Made by a program: the position numbers and the translations under genes. Positions 59,576 through 64,000 of a stretch of 64,000 nucleotides of DNA are shown piece after piece. The stretch lies in contig CAZCGU010000005.1 of the NCBI GenBank assembly GCA_964498525.1, positions 1 through 64,000 on the forward strand. Direction: 5' to 3'. This DNA comes from DTU098 sp964498525. GTDB taxonomy: Bacteria > Bacillota > Desulfotomaculia > Desulfotomaculales > Pelotomaculaceae. Below the pieces are notes generated by a model. That model had not been told where the DNA came from. It saw only the letters and a program-made list of their open reading frames with translations, and searched no databases. Numbering within the stretch: position 1 is the first letter of the stretch; every line of letters begins with the position of its first letter.

Positions 59576-61746
59576 ATGATAAGAACCAGGATCATTTTAT
59601 TATCCCTGGTGCTGGTACTTTTTTCGGGTCTGTTCATATTGGCCTATAAATATTTCGGCGCCGGGACCGTAACAGTCTACGGGGACGATTATGTGACCAG
59701 GTATTTTCAAAGGGACGAGGTTATGGAAGTAAATATTAAAATCGATGAGGCGGATTGGGACAAAATGATGGCTAACCCCACTGCAGAGGAATTCGTCACG
59801 GCAGCGGTTGATGTAAACGGAGATACTTATCCTTCCGTAAGAATAAGGCCCAAGGGCAATTCCAGCCTCAGATCGGTTGCCGACAGCGACAGCAACAGGT
59901 ACAGCTTTAAGATAAATTTTAACGACATAGCAGAAAGCCAGACTATGGCGGGACTCACTCAACTGAACCTGAACAATTGCTTTTCAGATCCTTCCTCCAT
60001 GCGGGAATATCTTTCCTACCAGATTTTTGAGGAAATGGGTGTAAGCGTTCCTGCCTTTTCCTACGCAGCTGTGTCTGTAAACGGCGAATATTTTGGGCTT
60101 TACCTCGCGGTAGAAAGCATATTGGAGCCTTATCTGGAAAGGAATTTCGGAAACATCACCGGTGATTTGTATAAATCCGTGGGCAATACCCTTAAATATA
60201 ACGGCGACGGTTCTACGGACTACACAGGTTTGGAAGTAAAAAGCACTTTAAAGAACGCCGACTGGTCCAAGCTGATTAAGATGATCGAGGTGTTAAATAA
60301 CGGCGGCGATATAGAGAAATACCTCGACGTTGACGCGGCGCTAAGATACATTGCCGTTAATACGGCCCTGGTCAACTTCGACAGCTATCAAGGCAACTTC
60401 GCTCATAATTACTATCTTTATGAGCAGGATGGTGTTTTTACCATACTTCCCTGGGACTTAAACATGTCCTTCGGTGGTTTTAACTTCGGCGGCGATGCTT
60501 CCAGGTTATATATCGACGAACCGACCCAGGGGGCGCTTGCCGACAGGCCTCTTATCGCCAGGCTATTGGCAGACGAAAATTATCTGAGAACCTATCATGG
60601 TTATCTGGAGCAAATCGTCGCCAACTATTTAAGCGGCGGCTATTTGGAGGCCGAAACCTACCGGCTGAGCGGACTGATTTCCGAATATGTCAGGAACGAT
60701 CCCACGGCCTTTGTCACTTATGAACAATTTGAGAAAAGTATTTCCGGCACGGACACCGGCGGTACTGAGGCGGATAAAGAAACGGCAGGATTGACAGCAG
60801 GCCGGCAGGGGAAAAAAAATGAAGATACCGTCCGTAATGGCTTCCCAATGAGCGGGGCACGGGGTTTCGGCAACAATACCCCCGATATCCTGGTATTTGC
60901 CGCCGACGTATCCGAATCAATCCGTAAGCAGCTCGACGGGGAAATACCCTCCACCAATAACGGTAACGGATCAGGCATGGGCAGGGGTATGCCCGGTGGT
61001 GATGCTCAGGGGATGCCCGGTGGTGATGCTCGGGGTATGCCCGGTGGTGATGCTCAGGGGATGCCCGGTGGTGATGCTCAGGGGATGCCCGGTGGTGATG
61101 CTCGGGGTATGCCCGGTGGTGATGCTCGGGGTATGCCCGGTGGTGATGCTCGGGGTATGCCCGNNNNNNNNNNNNNNNNNNNNNNNNNNNNNNNNNNNNN
61201 NNNNNNNNNNNNNNNNNNNNNNNNNNNNNNNNNNNNNNNNNNNNNNNNNNNNNNNNNNNNNNNGATGCTCGGGGTATGCCCGGTGGTGATGCTCGGGGTA
61301 TGCCCGGTGGTGATGCTCAGGGGCCACCTGATCAACAGCGTCCCGGCGGTAATTTTGATATAGAGGGGCAGGAAAACGGCGCCAGACAGCCCGGCAGGAT
61401 GTCGCCGCTGCCGGAGGGTGTGGACATGGAGGACATAGAGGCGCTAAGGCAGGAAATCAGTCAGGCGGGTGAGCTCACCGCTGAGGTGCGAGAAAAAGCC
61501 GAAAAACTTGGTATCTCTAATGATATGCTGGAAACGATGGCCCGCAGCCGGGATCAAATAATGTTTGGGGGGATGCGCCCGCCGGAAGGCGCCGATGGCA
61601 ATCGCCTAATGGGTATGAGCGGGCAACAACAATCACGCATTGACAAAAATGCTTTAGCCAGGCCTTTGCTGGTATCAGTGGCGCTTATTACAGCAGGAAT
61701 AACCATCGCCTTGTTGTTTAAGCGCAGAAGATATTCAAAATTCTAA
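59576..61746 (+). CDS. CotH kinase-like membrane protein with 8-residue repeats (contains assembly gap)
   Basis: N-terminal anchor (residues about 3-25), then a CotH domain of ~370 residues: VRIRPKGNSSL, LNLNNCFSDPSSMREYLSYQ, GLYLAVESI and the metal/catalytic ILPWDLNMSFGG. A low-complexity tract of GMPGGDAR/Q octapeptides (24-bp DNA repeat) is interrupted by 100 Ns. A charged helical part and a C-terminal membrane helix with KRRRYSKF end the protein. Spore-coat CotH is a protein kinase; this copy is membrane-bound and outside. ATG 59576 follows AAGGAG. The parts before and after the gap are in frame if 5+24n bases are missing. Confidence 0.82.
60989..61320 (+). repeat. 24-bp tandem repeat inside the cotH-like gene
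   Basis: Seven full units and a partial one lie before the gap (unit starts 60989, 61013, 61037, 61061, 61085, 61109, 61133; partial 61157). Part of a unit and two full ones lie after it. Each unit encodes MPGGDA[R/Q]G. Only the Arg/Gln codon region varies (CGGGGT versus CAGGGG). Confidence 0.95.
61164..61263. other. Assembly gap (100 N)
   Basis: Exactly 100 Ns, the usual placeholder for unknown length, placed inside the 24-bp repeat where short-read assembly would collapse. Confidence 0.98.
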
Positions 61747-61759
61747 AGTTAAATAATCA

Positions 61760-61803
61760 GGAGCATAAATAATTCCGTGTAATATAGAAATCTTTATTAA
61801 GGT
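61760..61803. repeat. ~43-bp direct repeat, right copy
   Basis: Partner of 54023-54065 in the same orientation. It starts 14 bp after the cotH stop and contains ATAAATAATTCCGTGTAA and AAATCTTTATTAAGGT. Confidence 0.7.
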
Positions 61804-61873
61804 TTTGATTATGCTGCAAATGGCTCTTACCCGCCAGGAGGATAGGGCAATGCTGGAGAGCAATTAATTCCAA

Positions 61874-62857
61874 TCAATCTATTTTATTATTACTTCCGAC
61901 CACCACCGGGACGCCGAAGGATTTGATTGCCTCCAGCATTTCCAGGATCCTTGCCTTTTGTTGTACCCTGTCCGGCCAGGTACGTCCCTCCAGGGGATAC
62001 TTAATCCCCAAAGTGCCGTATTTCAATTTCCCGTATTCGTGGAACACAAGAAGCTGGACCTGCTTTACCGTATTTCCCATGTTGTCGGCAATAAATTGTG
62101 CCGTAGCCCTGGCATTTTCAATCGTATCGTTGTGATGCGGGATAACTGGCACACGTACGACGCAGGGGATATTCAACTTGCTGATCCGGGTTAGGTTTTC
62201 CAGGATTAATTCGTTCCCCGCCCCGGTAAATTCTTTGTGTTTGCCGGAATCCATATGCTTGATATCCGTAAGGATATAATCCGCATATGTCAGAACCTGT
62301 TCAACTATATCCCAGGCCGCGTAAAATGTGCTTTCAATACATGTATTTATCCCCAGCCTTTTACAGGCTTTCATAACCTCCATGGTGAACTGCCATTGAA
62401 CCAGCGGTTCACCACCGGAAATAGTTACACCGCCCTTATTACCGTAAAAGCTGCGGTCTTTGAGGATTTCGTGCACTGCTTCCTGAACAGTCATGTGCTG
62501 TCCCCATATCACCAGGGAATTTCCCGGACAGGCCTCGGCGCATTTCAGGCATTTAACGCAGAGGTCACGATTAATGGATCGTACCACATTTCCATCAATA
62601 CCAAGAATCTTTTGGTAGTTGGCGTCGGGGCAGAGGTTCAAGCAGTAACCGCATTTATCTATTCCTATACACCTGTCCGGGTATACGCCAATCTCCTGGT
62701 TTTTATTAAATCCTTCGGGATTGGCGCACCAAAGACAGCGAAGGGGGCATCCTTTTAAAAACAACTCGGTCCTGGTGCCGGGTCCGTCATGGACCGTATA
62801 TCTCTGGATATTAAATACAACACCCGTTAGTTCATTTTTCCCTGATCCTGCTGTCAT
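61874..62857 (-). CDS. Glycyl radical enzyme activase
   Basis: A radical SAM enzyme that installs the glycyl radical on its partner. About 327 residues. The SAM cluster motif is CPLRCLWC (Cys 37, 41, 44), preceded by YTVHDGPGTRTELFLKG. A ferredoxin-like insert with two more clusters follows (CIGIDKCGYCLNLCP and CVKCLKCAEACP), as in activases of GRE dehydratases and decarboxylases but not PflA. GGEPLVQWQF is also present. ATG 62857 is chosen since GAGGTGATT lies just upstream; the ORF extends nine codons further. It is last in the minus-strand GRE unit. Confidence 0.93.
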   Translation of the reverse strand: MTAGSGKNELTGVVFNIQRYTVHDGPGTRTELFLKGCPLRCLWCANPEGFNKNQEIGVYPDRCIGIDKCGYCLNLCPDANYQKILGIDGNVVRSINRDLCVKCLKCAEACPGNSLVIWGQHMTVQEAVHEILKDRSFYGNKGGVTISGGEPLVQWQFTMEVMKACKRLGINTCIESTFYAAWDIVEQVLTYADYILTDIKHMDSGKHKEFTGAGNELILENLTRISKLNIPCVVRVPVIPHHNDTIENARATAQFIADNMGNTVKQVQLLVFHEYGKLKYGTLGIKYPLEGRTWPDRVQQKARILEMLEAIKSFGVPVVVGSNNKID

Positions 62858-62995
62858 CTTAATCACCTCAATTCCAGCCGGCAAGGGCTGATCTTATGGC
62901 CTGCTGCGCCGGCTCCACACGTGAATCTGGTGTGGGGCCGGATACACGTTCGCAAAAACACCTCCCGCTGGTTAAGCAAAAGAACCATACGGGAA

Positions 62996-63024
62996 ACCTG
63001 GGATGGAACGAGTCCATCCCAGGT
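62996..63024 (-). terminator. Hairpin between the GlcG-like and activase genes
   Basis: A perfect 12-bp stem (62996-63007 with 63013-63024), weak T-run on the minus strand (TTTCCC). It may partly terminate or protect the upstream mRNA, giving less activase than enzyme. Confidence 0.6.
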
Positions 63025-63032
63025 AGCTTTAA

Positions 63033-63437
63033 TTAATTAAATGCTGCCAGCCCGGCTTCCGCACAGGCCATGTCCTCTTCAACCGATCCCCCGCTGACAC
63101 CAATGGCGCCGATGACTTCACCGTTTTCATCCTGCACCGGATAACCGCCGCCAAAGATAACTATTCTGCCGTTATTGGTGGTATTTAGTCCGAATAGCGG
63201 ACCCCCGGACTGGGCTGCCGCGCCCAGGACATGGGTGGGTGTTTTGGTGGCGGCAGCTGTGAAGGCTTTGTTGAGGGAAATATCGATACTGGCTAGAATT
63301 GCTCCGTCCATGCGATGCTGGGCAACCAGATTACCACCCTCATCCACCACAGCGATTATTTGCGGCACCTTGATGGCCTTTGCCTTTGCCCTGGCAGCCT
63401 TGATCATTTTAAGGGCGAGATCCAGCGTCATCTTCAT
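63033..63437 (-). CDS. GlcG/HbpS-like (PduO C-terminal type) protein
   Basis: A 134-residue single-domain protein: IIAVVDEGGNLVAQHRMDGA, SIDISLNKAFTAAA, IVIFGGGYPVQDENGEVIGAIGVSGGS and a final DMACAEAGLAAF. The family binds haem or cobalamin in some members and is common beside diol dehydratases, including GRE types, and in microcompartment loci. ATG 63437 follows GGGAGGCAGG. It lies between the GRE and its activase, so it is probably co-transcribed. Exact role unknown. Confidence 0.87.
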   Translation of the reverse strand: MKMTLDLALKMIKAARAKAKAIKVPQIIAVVDEGGNLVAQHRMDGAILASIDISLNKAFTAAATKTPTHVLGAAAQSGGPLFGLNTTNNGRIVIFGGGYPVQDENGEVIGAIGVSGGSVEEDMACAEAGLAAFN

Positions 63438-63482
63438 GCAGTCCTGCCTCCCATCGTGCCCATGAACCTTGCGGGCCTGAGT

Positions 63483-64000
63483 TTAAAACTCCAATTCCGT
63501 CCTGTTAATAAGATCCTGTTGCAGACTGGGGTCTAATTCAGTGAAAAAGGCGCTGTAGCCGGCGACCCTTATAATCAGTCCCTTGTATTTTTCCGGGTGC
63601 TTTACCGCATCTTCCAGTACCGCCCTGCTGATAACGTTGATTTGATTGTGCATACCTTTGCGCTGGAAGTAGATTTTCATCATATTTATAAAGTTTTCGT
63701 CCCCTACTTCACCCATAAGGGTTGAGGGTGTAAACTTCATATTAAGCAAAGTCCCGTTGGAAGCTATGCCGTGATCAAGGGTGGATACAGATTTAACCAC
63801 CGCGGTCGGACCGGAAATATCGTGTGAGCCCCTGAGGGTATGGACCGGGGACACTCCGTCGGCCACAGGCTCTCCCACTTTTCTTCCGTCCGGTGTGGCG
63901 CCCTGCATGGCGCCGGCGGGTATATTGCCCGATACCGGATACAATCCCGGCTGGAAGATTCCGTCGTGGGCATTCGGGCGTTTTTCCAGGTGCTTGCAGT
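63483..64000 (-). CDS. Glycyl radical enzyme, C-terminal part (cut by window edge)
   Basis: The last 172 codons of a pyruvate formate-lyase-like enzyme. The glycyl radical loop is IRVAGYSAFF near the C-terminus. Upstream are GATPDGRKVGEPVADGVSP and SNGTLLNMKF, which place it among the dehydratase/lyase GREs (glycerol or propanediol dehydratase, choline lyase and similar) rather than PFL itself. The frame stays open to base 64000 through FQPGLYPVSGN, so the gene starts outside. The substrate cannot be read from this fragment because the active-site Cys region is missing. Confidence 0.93.
   Translation of the reverse strand, partial: CKHLEKRPNAHDGIFQPGLYPVSGNIPAGAMQGATPDGRKVGEPVADGVSPVHTLRGSHDISGPTAVVKSVSTLDHGIASNGTLLNMKFTPSTLMGEVGDENFINMMKIYFQRKGMHNQINVISRAVLEDAVKHPEKYKGLIIRVAGYSAFFTELDPSLQQDLINRTELEF

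Noticed and set aside
60989..61320. Regular 24-bp repeats as a CRISPR array
   Set aside because: They are contiguous, have no spacers and encode an in-frame octapeptide in the CotH-like protein.
61164..61363. Frameshift or premature end of the cotH-like gene
   Set aside because: The apparent frame change comes from the arbitrary 100-N gap; repeat phase shows the flanks can be in frame.

Overview
The window reads as a chromosome segment of a Gram-positive, spore-forming anaerobe, most like the Peptococcaceae (Desulfotomaculum/Pelotomaculum/Sporotomaculum group). The basis is a T-box leader, frequent TTG/GTG starts behind strong Shine-Dalgarno sites, spo0F, spoIID and ywmB in Bacillus-like neighbourhoods, indolepyruvate:ferredoxin oxidoreductase, a glycyl radical enzyme, and two hydroxyarylic acid decarboxylase sets. 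The genus is inferred, not proven. Positions 61164-61263 are 100 Ns (an assembly gap).

1-16.8 kb is mostly core genome. A T-box controlled lrp-type regulator and class I aminotransferase are followed by iorAB, argS, pyrG, sppA and a Yip1-like membrane protein. Then comes a spo0F - unknown zinc protein - fba - tal - DUF2062 - rho - M23 peptidase block that mirrors the Bacillus spo0F-fbaA-tal-rho-rpmE order.

16.9-29.2 kb is an accessory island built around prenylated-FMN (prFMN) decarboxylation of aromatic acids. It holds two UbiX-type flavin prenyltransferases, two UbiD-type decarboxylases, two small zinc-ribbon 'subunit D' proteins and an LpdD-like prFMN chaperone. It also holds an isopentenyl-diphosphate isomerase, which could supply the dimethylallyl donor for prFMN, and two regulators: a LysR protein and an unusual XylR_N-V4R sensor joined to a PucR-type DNA-binding end. 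Spacers here are long and hairpin-rich.

29.2-52.9 kb returns to core genome: a radical SAM protein, rpmE, yqhQ, prfA, prmC, sua5, mntP, ywlE, rpiB, glyA, dCMP deaminase, a MazG-like protein and wecB. The complete F-type ATP synthase operon follows (atpZ-I-B-E-F-H-A-G-D-C), then ywmB-murA-spoIID. atpE is isolated by roughly 220-240 nt spacers that each carry a hairpin, and the 3' end of murA is followed by degenerate tandem copies of itself.

53-61.8 kb is a second accessory region. It starts with an ISAs1-like transposase remnant and an iron-sulfur flavoprotein. A segment flanked by two near-identical ~43 bp direct repeats follows, holding an XRE regulator, an unknown small protein, a two-component system, and a VTC-domain (polyphosphate polymerase-like) / DUF4956 membrane / CotH kinase-like gene set. 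The CotH protein carries a 24-bp tandem repeat that contains the assembly gap. The VTC gene has no ordinary start codon at its homologous N-terminus.

61.9-64 kb (minus strand) is a glycyl radical enzyme cluster: the C-terminal part of the enzyme (cut by the window edge), a GlcG/HbpS-like protein and the radical SAM activase. The two best candidates for under-described biology are the prFMN decarboxylase island with its built-in idi and chimeric regulator, and the two-component/VTC/DUF4956/CotH set.
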